From Scleromitrula shiraiana (lineage: Eukaryota > Ascomycota > Leotiomycetes > Helotiales > Sclerotiniaceae): 64,000 nucleotides of DNA. The stretch is taken from assembly GCA_028455995.1 (NCBI GenBank), contig JABELC010000009.1:124001-188000 (forward strand), written 5' to 3'. The notes beneath the pieces were generated by a model that worked only from the letters and a program-made list of their open reading frames with translations, was not told where the DNA came from and searched no databases. Positions 47,184-57,916 of this stretch are shown in pieces. The position numbers and the translations under genes were made by a program. Numbering within the stretch: the stretch's first letter is position 1; each line of letters starts with the position of its first letter.

Positions 47184-48006
47184 CTACCCTGAGATATGCT
47201 GTATAACCCTGTATGATACCTTACTCATTCCCTTAGACCGCGAGATCTTTTTCACCTCAACCTTCCCCACCTGACTGCAATCCTGGACATGCGTTCCACC
47301 ACATGGATAACTTCCCAAACCCTCCATCTCAACAACTCTACCCATGACCCCCCTTTCAGGTAACTTAAACCCCTCCGTAACGCCGTAACACTTTTCACGT
47401 GATTCTTTCATAGACCATCAATGAATTTTGACTGGCTTCGCTGATTTCACAAACTCGTCCGTCTTCGCCTGGATAGCATCCTTATGCTTACCCTCAATGG
47501 TACCCTTGATTTTGACAGATGCAAAGTCCGGATAATGCGAAGCTTTTGATTCCATAAGCGGAGGAAGAACACCTTTACGAACTAGTGCGTGAATTGCTAG
47601 ACTCATAATATGTCCAGCAGTATGAAAAAGAGAGTACAAGAGACGCTTCTCAACATCAACATGTTGTTGAAATTCCTCTCCTGCATCAATACTGGTAGCC
47701 CCATCCGGAGCAAAACGTCCGAAATGAAGCATTTGGCTACCTTGAGCTGGGTGACGCACTGCCTACACTTCGAAAGTTGAGTTTATTTTTGTTGAGACAT
47801 CGGATGTCATAGTTCCGGTATCAGATGGTTGACCACCGCCTTCAACATAAGAGATTGTGGAATCAGCAATTATAGCATGCTCAATATCTGACGAGCCTTT
47901 TATGAGAGCTTGATCTGCCTCAGTGAGGTCTGATACTGGTACGATTGAAAGAATCTTGGTGGTATGAAGCAACTTCTCTACATCTTGAGTGATAGACAAG
48001 TTTCAT
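47184..48006 (-). pseudogene. AlaX-type alanyl-tRNA editing protein, inactivated
   Basis: The minus strand encodes an AlaX-like trans-editing domain, related to the AlaRS editing domain, which removes mischarged amino acids from tRNA(Ala). Recognisable are ISYVEGGGQPSDTGT, MLHFGRFAPDG, the zinc motif HTAGH (in YSLFHTAGHIMSLA) and CGGTHVQDCSQVG, which supplies the other zinc ligands. The frame from the ATG at 48004-48006 (MKLVYHS) shifts within a few codons to the frame carrying TQDVEKLLHTTKIL. Two in-frame stops follow: TAG at 47763-47765 (FEV*AVRHPA, probable CAG ancestor) and TGA at 47418-47420 (VKIH*WSMKES). All domain pieces lie in one frame apart from the start, so decay is recent. Read-through is a formal alternative for one stop but not for all three lesions. 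Confidence 0.85.
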
Positions 48007-48477
48007 TGAATCAGTCATCTATCAGTTGATTAGATATATACATCAAAGTGTCCGAAGTAGGTAACATGCGGGTATATAGGTTCTGAAATGGTGAATAGTG
48101 AGGGGCAAAATAGGTCGTGATAGCGCAGGGCATTTCATGAGTGTAGCTACTCTAGAACACATAGTATTAGGTGAATTGGAGGAACTCAAACTTACTTTGT
48201 CTTGATTGCACTTCAATGGTCAAATAGTTCGCTGATAACTCTTAAACTGCTGGTAGAAAATGAACTGGAACAAGTGGTACAATTAATTAGAACCAGATCT
48301 AGATAGTTTGCATATCGGTCAGAGATTTACGTGTAATGAATGAGAGTACTAACTCTCCGGGAATATAAGATACATTAAGATTGTAGCTTTTTGACTTCAA
48401 ACTGGCATTTCACTCCAACTCTTTGCAACTTCATCCACATTCCCGTCAGGTTATATTCCAATCTCAGATCTCCGAAA
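48007..48477. promoter_or_regulatory. Divergent intergenic region between AlaX and oxygenase pseudogenes
   Basis: 471 bases separating two divergently oriented broken genes, probably once a shared promoter. No motif is clear. Confidence 0.35.
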
Positions 48478-50480
48478 ATGGCTATCGGTCAGCCTATCAT
48501 CGTTTCTAAATCTTTGCCAACAATTAATCTCGACCTCCTCCGAGTTGAGATTGAAACAGAGAACAAAAAGTTACTCAACGCTTGTCAGAACTTTGGGTTC
48601 TTCCATCTCGATTTGACTAGCGATCCAGAGTTTTGCAAACTTTGGCAAGATATGCTAGCGATAATGAAGAAATACTTCGAACAAACGCTTGAAGTTAAGA
48701 TGCAGGATGCTCGGGGAAGTGACAATCATGGGTAGGCACCACAAACACGCTACTGAGTTCTTATTATCAGTTGCTGACCTTTTCCAGCTATGAACCTATG
48801 GGAACTGAAGAGGGCCCGAACCCAAAAACAAGAGACGGCTACGAATCCCTCAAGGTAAGAAACACTACTCCACAATCGACTCAACCCAATCTTTCATGCA
48901 ACAAACTGATCTCTTCTTATTAATTTTCCTGCCGAGAATTTCTCAAAGGCTCAAGTGATCTCACTACCTTGGTCCGCTTTAAAGAAGAATACTTCTTCTC
49001 GTTTATCAAGGAAGCCCACAACATCATTATTATGATTCTCTCCCGCCCCTCAAATCAGCTAGGTCTTACCGGCTCCTCACGCTTTGAGCAACTACACTCT
49101 GACCCGGGAACCTCTCTCTCAACACTCGGTCTCCTACGTTATTCAAAACACGACAAAGCCACTGTACCCAAAAACGTAGGCCATAACAAGCACACTGATT
49201 TTAAATATCTTACTTTTCTGCTCGCCGGGTAATGGGGTCTTGAATTCCTTTCTCTGGAGATCAAACGCTGGGAGTTCCTCGAACCTCGAGCCGGCCACGC
49301 CATCATTAACGTCGGTGATAGTTTGCGCTTCCCATCTGGGGGAGAGTTGGCCAGTGTTCTGCATCGCGTTGTTCCCCTCAGGCAGAAGCAAGACGAGGAT
49401 CGCTATAGTATTGCATATTTTTTGCGCATGAACGATGACCCTACGGTATCACGTATTCAGGGAGCGAACCTGAATAGAATTCAATGAGTTCCTTGAATGA
49501 ACTTTAGGAAATCGGCTATTTTAATGCTTGGATATATTAAAACTTTAAATATTAATATACTAAATTTGCAATTAACTAAAAATTAAATTTTATATAGTAT
49601 AAATTAGTTTTGAAGTTTAAATTCAAAGATTAACTTCGAGTAAACTCTAAATAAAATTTGATTAAAATTTGTTGACGAGTTTGAAGCTATATCTAAAATG
49701 ATTTTGTTGTCGATCTTATATTATAAGATTATTCAATTTTTTAATAAATTTTTATTGGTTAAAGATTTATCTAATTTTTTATTAGATTTATATAAGTATG
49801 GTTTTAGATTATAAAGCTGCAACTATTTCTATATAATTGATTTTTTTAATTGATTTAAAGAATTAATAATTTTATCATTTTGAATAAAAATGATTTTTTA
49901 TAAAATTTAAAGGTATATTTATATTATTTGTTAATATATACTAATATTAGCTTAAATATATTAATAATAAAAGAAATGCAAAATTAATCTTAATATATTA
50001 GCTAAATTAGAAAATAATAAAGTATATTAATTATTAGTATATATTAATTTTATATATAAATGTAATTTTATATATAAATATAAATAAAAATGTATTAATT
50101 TTATATATAAACGTTATATTAATTTAGTTTTATATAATTACTTGAAATAAACCTAAAAATCTAGATTGAATTTATATTAGTGAATAATTACTCTCTAAAA
50201 ATCAACTTATAATGCAATTGAAATTTTAATTATAATATGAAAATTTCCTTCTTTAAATAGTATTCAAGAAATCCCTGAATAGGTGATACCGTAGGGTGAT
50301 GCGAAATTCACTGATACGATGGGGAAGACATGGGCGGCGAAGGAATGGCATAACTTTAAATTTGATGTGTTCAAGAATCCGAGCGCCTTGGATGGGAATG
50401 GGAAGTTTTTGACGGGTATGATGGTGGAGAATGATAGATTAGTGGGTAGTAGTAGTAGTAAGGTTTTGGTTGGAGCATGA
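48478..50480 (+). pseudogene. 2-oxoglutarate/Fe(II) oxygenase gene split by a transposable element
   Basis: The exons start at 48478 (MAIGQPIIVSKSLPTINLD) with 48478-48731 and 48788-48854, then a third block. They encode the N-terminal DIOX_N pattern (LLNACQNFGFFHLD) and the oxygenase core: HTDFKYLTFLLAG with the His-x-Asp iron ligands, then HRVVPL with the distal His. Defects: the third exon's acceptor is not canonical (the coding block resumes at about 48937 as REFLKGSSD); an in-frame TAA at 49230-49232 stands between LLAG and WGLEFLS, where CAA is the probable ancestor; and an 858-bp element interrupts the gene after FLRMNDD. The C-terminal exon resumes at 50300 (AKFTDTMGKTWAAKEWHNFKFD) and ends at the TGA at 50478-50480. 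Relatives are isopenicillin-N-synthase-like oxygenases common in secondary metabolism. Confidence 0.88.
49439..50296. mobile_element. 858-bp AT-rich TIR element inserted in the oxygenase gene
   Basis: The left end (49439-49463, CCCTACGGTATCACG...) and right end (50272-50296) are inverted repeats matching at 24 of 25 positions. They are flanked by the 3-bp duplication TGA (49436-49438 and 50297-50299). Removing the element and one TGA joins ...RMNDD to AKFTD... in frame, which confirms the boundaries. A subterminal hairpin, TATTCAGG...CCTGAATA (49454-49476), lies at the left end. The interior is extremely AT-rich, with no transposase or open frame, so it is nonautonomous, decayed, or both. A 3-bp duplication is typical of PIF/Harbinger elements, though those usually prefer TWA. 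Heavy AT bias suggests repeat-induced point mutation. Confidence 0.92.
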
Positions 50481-51105
50481 TCAGGATGAATGTATCTCTT
50501 TGCGAATCCTCTCACATGCGCAACATGTTCATGTTTGAAACCTTTTCCCTGTTCTGTTCCGGAATTAGATTTCTTATATAAAACGAGCATAGTTCATTTT
50601 TGAGAATTTTGCTTCTCATCGCCGACAACGTACGTGTTGTACTGGCTGTGTAAAATACCATGAGGTTGGTAGCAATTCTTCGGCAAAACTTTCAACCGAA
50701 AACTAGCGTACATATATTAAGCGCCAAATCCCGAAGCAATTCCACCCAGAATCTCCATAGATTTTGAAAAATGGACAAATTCGTCCGGTATTCCATCCTC
50801 TAGGAGTGACTTTTTTGACTGCCAAAATTCAGGATGGCGGTTCTTGATGATGTGGTAGTTTTGGAGAAAGGATGTTCTGGATTTGAGGATATCAATTGAT
50901 TGACCGGATGCAGCGAATGACGAATGAGAGAGGTATGATGCAATTCCGTTACCAATTGATTAATTGACCCCGCATCCTCAGTTGTTAGCTGCAGCTTCCA
51001 CAACTACCAAAACCATACAAACTTACTCTTTTCTCTTGCATAAGAAGATATTATCGGTCTCATTTGTTACATTCAATCAACCAATATTCCATCAAATCCC
51101 CCGAA
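50481..51105. other. Intergenic region
   Basis: 625 bases between the oxygenase pseudogene and the NAD(P)-binding gene. No gene is supported. Confidence 0.4.
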
Positions 51106-51996
51106 ATGACATCAACTACACCACAAATTCTTCTCCTCGGCGGCCATGGCAAGGTCTCTCTTCTCATGACGCCGAAAATCCTCTCCCGCTCCTGGAACCT
51201 CACTTCTGTGGTCCGCAATTTAGATCACAAACAAGACATACTCGACGCGGCAAACAAAGCGCCCAGTGAAGGAAGAGGGTCAGTTGATGTTCTCGTAGAG
51301 AGTATCGATGATGTGAAGAGCGTTGGAGATGCTAAGGGAATACTAGAGAAAGTAAAGCCCGATTGGGTTATCTGGAGCGCTGGTAAATATTATCACCTGC
51401 AGCATCTTGTTTCGCGTTTCAAAACTAACCTCTATCTCTTCCTTTTAGGTGCTGGCGGAAAAGGCGGTTCTTCTCGCACATATGCCATCGATCAACACGC
51501 TTGTATCCACTTCATAAGAGCCTCAGCCTCGACCCCCTCCATCAAGAAATTTCTACTCGTATCGGCGCTTTCATCTCGTCGTACACGAGCTCCATGGTGG
51601 GACGAAGAATCATGGTCATTGGTACAAAAGATGAATTCGGAGATTCTTCCCCATTATTACAAAGCGAAGTTGGCAGCAGATCAGGCATTTGTCAAGTATG
51701 CCGAGGAGAGAGGAGATTGGGGTTGGATTTCTCTCAGGCCGGGCGGTTTGAGTGATGAGCCAGAGACGGGAAAGATACAATTTGGAAAGACAAAGGCGAA
51801 GGGGATGGTTACTAGGGGGGATGTAGCAGAAGTTGCAGTTAAATTGTTAGAGGCGGAGGGGGCGAAGGGTTGGTTTGATCTGCTGGGAGGTACCGAAGAG
51901 ACGGATAAGGCTGTGAAGAGAGTGGTGGGTGAGGGGGTGGATTCTAGGCAAGGAGAAGAGTTTGGTGACTTGAAGGAGAGCGATTGGCTTGAATGA
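51106..51996 (+). CDS. NAD(P)-binding Rossmann protein (NmrA/atypical SDR type)
   Basis: Two exons (51106-51382 and 51449-51996) give about 274 residues from the ATG at 51106. The 66-base intron (GTAAAT donor, CTAAC branch point, TTTTAG acceptor) is a multiple of three and has no stop. Unspliced reading therefore stays open and inserts 22 residues; I prefer the spliced form because the junction gives the smooth SAGAGGKGG. The N-terminus has the cofactor motif ILLLGGHGKVS. Later features are KKFLLVSALSSRRTRAPWW at the Ser/active-site strand, a YYKAKLAADQAF helix (YxxxK-like) and WISLRPGGLSDEPETG near the substrate pocket. These match atypical SDRs of the NAD-dependent epimerase/NmrA type. The reaction is unknown. 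It looks intact, next to the broken oxygenase. Confidence 0.85.
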   Translation: MTSTTPQILLLGGHGKVSLLMTPKILSRSWNLTSVVRNLDHKQDILDAANKAPSEGRGSVDVLVESIDDVKSVGDAKGILEKVKPDWVIWSAGKYYHLQHLVSRFKTNLYLFLLGAGGKGGSSRTYAIDQHACIHFIRASASTPSIKKFLLVSALSSRRTRAPWWDEESWSLVQKMNSEILPHYYKAKLAADQAFVKYAEERGDWGWISLRPGGLSDEPETGKIQFGKTKAKGMVTRGDVAEVAVKLLEAEGAKGWFDLLGGTEETDKAVKRVVGEGVDSRQGEEFGDLKESDWLE

Positions 51997-52633
51997 TTGC
52001 AAGTGTCAGTTTGAGAATACGAGGGGATAGGCAGTGAATGATGTAAATTTATGCATTTCTGCGTTAATTCCCATCATCAGATAACAATCTCAATTTGCGA
52101 CTGTTTCACACTTAAGATGAAAATTGATAAATGCCAGCTTGATGTTGTTAAGTGTAACTTCGACCATGCTTCAGTATCCATCTTCATATTTAAAAATGGT
52201 AAGCTAGTATATGAGTTCATATTCTTAGACTTCCCTATTCTCTCCCCCATTTTGTTGTGTGTTTTCTGTCTACTCATCTGGTGACAATCTTTATATATCT
52301 CTATCCTCCTGTCGTTCTCCCACCATGTTTCACGGCATGGTAGTACATATCTCGGTAATCCTTAGCCAGTTACATGCGTTATCTCGAATCCGAACTCATA
52401 TGCCTTGTTCTGGAGTTTTCCATGTAGAAGAGGTTTGCACAACATCAAGTGCACTATTCCTCTTATTTTCTTTCTTTGCATCTCTCGTTCTTCGACCCAC
52501 TGTTTTTCCTGAATCTCCCATTCGTGAAGAGCCCTTACTTTGGTCTCGGATCTTTCTTGAGCACATTTTATACGCTTGAGTATAAATTGATCTCCTGGAT
52601 TGAAAATCATTCATCGGAAGCGTCATACCCCAT
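51997..52633. other. Convergent intergenic region
   Basis: 637 bases between the convergent ends of the NAD(P)-binding gene and the mannosidase gene. Only shadow-type short open frames are present. Confidence 0.4.
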
Positions 52634-54426
52634 TCATTTGGATCGTTTCAGTGGATGCGCTTCAGTATTGAAAACATAATCATCCAAACTAATAAGATCT
52701 GGTGAGGAAAAAATAAGATAAAAATATTTCAAAGTTTCCGCCAACCAAAAGCTCTGCGTGGAGAATAAAAATTAGCCCTTCGCTTCATCCTATTAGTGAG
52801 ATGGAAAATAGCTACCTCCATAGAATCCCTCTTGGTAGTCTCCCCAGCAACCGTCACATCATCAATCGCCGCATTACCATATTCCGTCTCTGTCGCCCTT
52901 TGCACCGACTCAAACATGGTCCAAGCCGCATCAAAGTATTCCTTTTCACCCGTAATTCTATACAAAATGAACACACTCTCAATGGCCTCTGGTCTAAGAA
53001 TATAAGAGCGGGCTCTCGACCCAACAATTCCTTTCGCAAGATTTTGATCCCCTTCTTTCTTCCACTTTTCCTCATCCCATTTACAATCTTCTCTCTCTTT
53101 CGATGCACAAGGGATCACTTGAAAATACTCAGGCATTAATCCTGTCGGGAATGCATTATATCCAAAGATACTCCCCTTCGTTAATTTAGCGCCTATATCT
53201 ACAAATTCTTCATTGTCGAATAATCGTCCACTAAGTGCAAATAATCCTCCAACGAAACAACTCAAATGCTGAACTTCAGCATCTAGTCGGGGACCAGCTT
53301 GTTCAACGTGGACATCACCCGCAAATAAGATCTCAGCGTTATCGGGCACCATGGGTCGAAAGAGTACATGTTTTTTGATGGTTTCGAGCGCTGGCTCTGT
53401 GAGTTTGCGATATACGGGATCAACTCCTCCCTGGAGCGCGTACATTTTCGGTAAATACTCATACAGAGAATCCGCCAAAGCTCCGAGTGTGAAGTCATTC
53501 CCGGAAACAAAATCGGCATTCTGTACATTGAAAAATGTAGGCCACATTCCGGGAAGACGCGTCTTATACTGTGATTCTTCGAGCAATCGCGTGATTCTCG
53601 TGATTGCCTCATAGTACTTTGGATCAGAGGTCAATTGCGATAGACGAGTGAATTCTAGGGATAAGGAGCAGAGTGATGCGGATGGTTGATGATTATCCGG
53701 AATCAAATTGCCTGCTTTTGCTTTCTCGAAATCCATCCAGAAGCCAGGCAGTCGATTTGGGGTGTCGAATCCTGCATAGAGCATATCACCTAGCTCAATG
53801 GCTTTAATGAGTAAGATTCGCTCGTGACTGAGGTCGTATGCTGATAGAAGACCGCCTAGATATCGAATGGTGGTTTCGAACATATTAGCTGAGGTATCAG
53901 TCGTATTTGCCCAGTTGACTGTTGCGACTGCTTGGACCGCTTCGGCAAACTCGTCGTGGAGTTCCATGATCCATAGTGTATCAAGAGAATCTATCAATGT
54001 TGCTCCCCATCCTCCAAAGGTTTTCTTTCCCCCTCCAGAAATAGGCATTAATTCATCTCCCATCCAAGCATATTTCCTATAGCTTTCCCAACATTTCTGA
54101 AATGCCTTTCGCACCTTACCACGACGAATATCCCGCTCCGTGCGTTCTGCTCGGGTTGGCCTGGAAAATTCATGCTGTACTTTGGATAACTTGCTAGGCT
54201 TTTCTGTGGGTAGAGGAATCATTGATGAGACCGGATATTTGGGCACATGTTGTCCCCAATCGAAACTACTCTTTACCAAATATTGCATTCCTATGTTTCC
54301 CTTTTCCTCGTGATCCCCAAAAAATTGAAAATTATAAACCGTGATAACTATTAGACATGCAAGAGCAAAATAACGCAATGATCGCCGTGGTGCCCACATT
54401 CTTATATGAGTATTATTGTCGCGCAT
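52634..54426 (-). CDS. GH47 mannosyl-oligosaccharide alpha-1,2-mannosidase
   Basis: Two minus-strand exons (52816-54426 and 52634-52753) give about 576 residues. The short second exon matters. Spliced as GAG|AGC it completes DSMESFWLAETLKYFYLIFSSPDLISLDDYVFNTEAHPL, the C-terminal GH47 signature with the calcium-binding Thr; without splicing the protein ends in an unrelated tail. A type II signal anchor is present near the N-terminus (YFALACLIVITVYNFQFF), placing the enzyme in the ER or Golgi. Catalytic-domain marks include the acidic residues in TFGGWGATLIDSLDTLWIM, FETTIRYLGGLLSAY, and YILRPEAIESVFILYRITG. GH47 enzymes trim alpha-1,2-linked mannose from N-glycans and take part in glycoprotein maturation or quality control. 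Close paralogues in fungi differ in location, so the exact class I member is left open. Confidence 0.93.
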
Positions 54427-56091
54427 GAGAACGAATTATTTGTGAGCCTTGCGCTGAAGTAGTAGGTATAAGGTAGTGTAACAAAAGGATTTTTTGAAGT
54501 TATAACCAATGTTTAAGGAAGATGAAATACCGGTAAGGCTGCAAACAGTGGCACGTTAGTAGTATTAGATATAGTTTCACATCTAACTCCAGCCAATCAT
54601 CAATATTCATTGATATTAATAGGTTCATTCACAAAATTCATTAGCCATTCATTAGCCATGCTTTAGCCATGCTTTATCCATGCTTACCCCATACCTGAGG
54701 CAAAAAAAATCGTAAGGATATATTACTAACCCCAGGTAAATCTATTGGCGCTGCTCTGCGAGAGAAGATACCTAGGTATGTGCGAAGGGTTTCAGCATCA
54801 GCGCCTAATATCTGTAGATAACGCCAAGTTCGGCAGAATTCCCGTCTTGGCGAAACACAGATCACCTAAAGATCATAAATAAACCCATGTTCCCCGGGTA
54901 TGAAGATCGTCAGTGAGAACTACTACAAGTTCACCACTTTCGTAACGTCGAATAACATTTAAGATTGCGGGCGGCTAAGTTTTAGAGAGGCGACTCGCGC
55001 GAGACCGATGAGTAAGTTCCATTGTTTTTCCTTTTTCTTGATAATGGTACCTTGCTGCATCAAGGGGAAAATATGTCTGTTGTGTCGAGATGATATCATA
55101 TGGTAACCTGCCTGGCGGTAACCTTGAAGCTATGTAACAATCTCACATGGTATAATCTAAGCATGCTTATATATGATTGGTGCAAGTTTACGACCTAGTT
55201 TGGAAAGTATGAGTCCCGCATCTCTCGAGTGAAGAGCGGCTAGTTCTGGGATATGGCTAGACTATGAGGCTCAATGAAGACAATTGATTTATTCAAAAAG
55301 TATTATTGGTTGTCTGAACAGATAATTGGGACGAGTATATAGATTAATTTCACTTGTTGCTCGTCTAGACAAGTAGTACTATGATACATCAGCTTTTTGC
55401 CATCACACAATCTATACCGTAACAAGTAATATTCAAAATGATTTTACTATTAGTATAAAACGAATTACTATCATTATATTGAATCATAATATGATTATTT
55501 CTTATAGTAACTGGATTAAAATTATAAATATATTTATTTTTACTACTACTAGTAGTAGTAATTGTGAATTAAATTAAAATTCAATTATGATACTAATAAA
55601 TAAATCATGATAGTTTTTTTCAAAATAATTATGATACTACTACTAGTACTAGTACTAGTAAATAATATTCTAAATTAATATACTAGTACCGTGACATACT
55701 AGTACTATAATACTTTACATCCGAGTTATATGATCATTAAAATTCAAAATATTAAAATATTAAAATATCTACTAATATTAATAGTAATCACGTTCAATAA
55801 ACGCTTATCTAGCTAATAAAGTTTGTAGATCTAAATAGTACGAAAAAAAAGTGATCCGAACGGGGCCTTAATAATTGGATTGCTACTATGCGTATATACG
55901 TACTGGTATCATGCAGAGGAGATTTGAGCCTACTAGTATGAACAGACAGTGACTGGACCTTTTGAAGGTACTTCATTGTACTTTTATAATATCAAGTTTT
56001 CTCTTGTCCCTCATTCAAGCTTCCCAATACCCAGGCGACGACAAAGACTCTATTATTCTTCACTCTCATTAATGCTTTTTTAGTAACGAAA
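54427..56091. other. Intergenic region with an AT-rich island
   Basis: 1.7 kb without a supported gene. The first kilobase is of normal composition, then an AT-rich island runs from about 55435 to 55870. The last 220 bases are the upstream region of the peptidase-like gene. Confidence 0.45.
55435..55870. repeat. AT-rich island, possible decayed MITE
   Basis: This island is AT-rich with repeated ACTAGTAGTA runs, like the interior of the element at 3407-4074. Its right edge reads GTACGAAAAAAAAGTGATCCGAACGGGGCCTTA. On the opposite strand this starts GGCCCCGTTCGGATCAC, a form common at the ends of plant and fungal MITEs. I find no matching inverted end on the left and no clear target duplication, so it is at best a truncated element. 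Confidence 0.4.
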
Positions 56092-57916
56092 ATGATATTC
56101 TGGTGTCTGGCAGTGCTCTTTTCTGCTGGGCTCTCATCTGTAGTATCAACACAATGCGATGTTCAGCCAGTACAAGTCCCCATCAAAGATGTGCAGGTTG
56201 TAGCAGATATACCAAATGCGATAATGAGAGGTATTCCCGCAACTATAGGGAATCCACCGCAGAAAATTGCTCTCTTACCTTGGGCGTATGTATACGCTTT
56301 TCTTCCTCCTGCTCATTTCTATGTTCACTAGATATCAAAGAATAACTGACGAATGAGGAATCTTAGGGAGTTGAACAATACTTGGTTGTACGATGAGCAA
56401 AGCTTTTGCGATCCCTCGATTATCTATAGTGATACAATCTGCCTCGTTCGACGAGGGAACTACTATTTGGAAGATAATTCCACCTCCTGGAGCCAATCGG
56501 TGAATATTGTCGCCGCAGGTGGAGCTACATCTGAGACTTCTCAGCCTGGTGCAGAGGAAAGAATACCAGAACTCATATCCACGAGTCTTGGTGGGACAGA
56601 CACACTCAATCTAGGATCTAGTGGAAACCTGACCTCTTTTCCGGTGGGCATAGTGAGAGCAGCTTGGGATCGTGGATACACCACTATGCATTCGCTTGGG
56701 CTGGGAAGCAATTCAAGTTATTTAGCAGCTATGTTCTCCGCCAACATCATCCCATCTCGCGTATGGTCAATTTTCTGGGGTCGAATGTGGGTAACGACGA
56801 ATGCTGTTGACGGATCTGTGGTTCTAGGTGGATACGATGCGAAGAAAGTAATAGGAAAAAATTATACGCAAGCATTAGACTACTCATCAACTAGCGGATG
56901 TTGGACCGGCATGAGTGTCACAGTCACAGATATTCGGGTCAATTTTAATGATGGATCTGATGCGACTTTGTTTGAACCGAATACTGCACTACAGTGTTGT
57001 ATTGTGCCTCACAGACAACTGCTACTCGAAGCACCCAATAAGGTTTTCAAAAATTTTCAAAATGCTACAAATACGCATCCTATTGGTCTTTCTCAGGGTT
57101 TACATTGGTCGGCGTTCTTATTTGAGACAGGGACTGAGTGAGTAAAATTAACTTTTTTTTCTTTGTTGCATTTGTTCCCTGGCACAGAGTGTGGTATATG
57201 AAAAGTAAAGAAATACTAACTGGGATAGATTCGACGGAGATATTACCATCCAGCTCAGCTCTGGATTATCAGTTCGAGTGCCAAACAATCAATATGTGGT
57301 CACCCACGTTGACATCGCACAAAACGGATCTCGTGTTTTCAACACTTCTCAAAAAGAAGTCTTAATCAACACAATTGGTGATCAGCCCGCAACATTAGGT
57401 CGATATTTCCTCACCGCCGCTTATCTAATGGTGAACCAAGAAGAAAACACGTTTACGCTCTGGCAGGCAAACCCATCCTCAGAGAGTAATCTAATACCCG
57501 TGACCAGCGACAAGACAACAGAACCGTGTGCGGGCAGTACGGCTGCGGTTCAAGGTACCAATTCAACAACAACACCGAATGCTGTCCCTGAAATATTTTC
57601 AAGTCCGAAAAAAATATCAACAGGTACGATTGCCGGTGTGGCTGTTGCGGGAGCTGTAGGCGTTGTAGCAATCTTGGGGTTATTGTGGTATATTTTCCAG
57701 AGAAAGAAGTCGATGATTCAGAAGAACTTGAATGCGGAAATTGCTTCTACGAAGTGGGCATCGGCACCACAATACAACGTGCCACAACATGGTACGCCAC
57801 AATATCATAGTGATGGCGGAGTATTAAATCCTGTGGAAATGGAGGCATCGAAAAATAGCGGCGTGGTCTATGAAATGCCCAGTCAAGGATCGAAGCCAAG
57901 TACTAAGTTCATGTAG
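56092..57916 (+). CDS. Aspartic-peptidase-fold (A1-like) membrane protein lacking catalytic motifs
   Basis: Three exons (56092-56285, 56367-57137, 57229-57916) join in frame to about 550 residues. There is a signal peptide (MIFWCLAVLFSAGLSSVVS), then a pepsin-like bilobed domain. Marks are YLxxxxIGNPPQKIALLPWA, NNTWLYDEQSFCDPSIIYS, SLGLGSNSSYLAAMFS..IPSRVWSIFWGR, SVVLGGYDAKKVIGKNYTQ and GRYFLTAAYLMVNQEENTFTLWQA. The first active-site motif (normally DTGS) is replaced by LLPWA, and the second by NTALQCCIVPHRQ, so both catalytic Asp residues appear lost. A single TM segment follows (GTIAGVAVAGAVGVVAILGLLWYIF), then a cytoplasmic tail of about 75 residues with repeated YNVPQHGTPQYHS-like motifs. 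This layout suggests a plasma-membrane pseudo-protease or sensor, with the Cys-linked domain outside the cell. Its function is unknown. Confidence 0.85.

Noticed and set aside
47418..47420. Programmed TGA read-through or selenocysteine in the AlaX gene
   Set aside because: The gene also has a TAG stop and a start-proximal frameshift, so decay is the simpler reading.
49500..50270. AT-rich block in the oxygenase gene read as a long intron
   Set aside because: Its boundaries are terminal inverted repeats with a TGA duplication, not splice sites, and 858 bp is far longer than any intron in the window.
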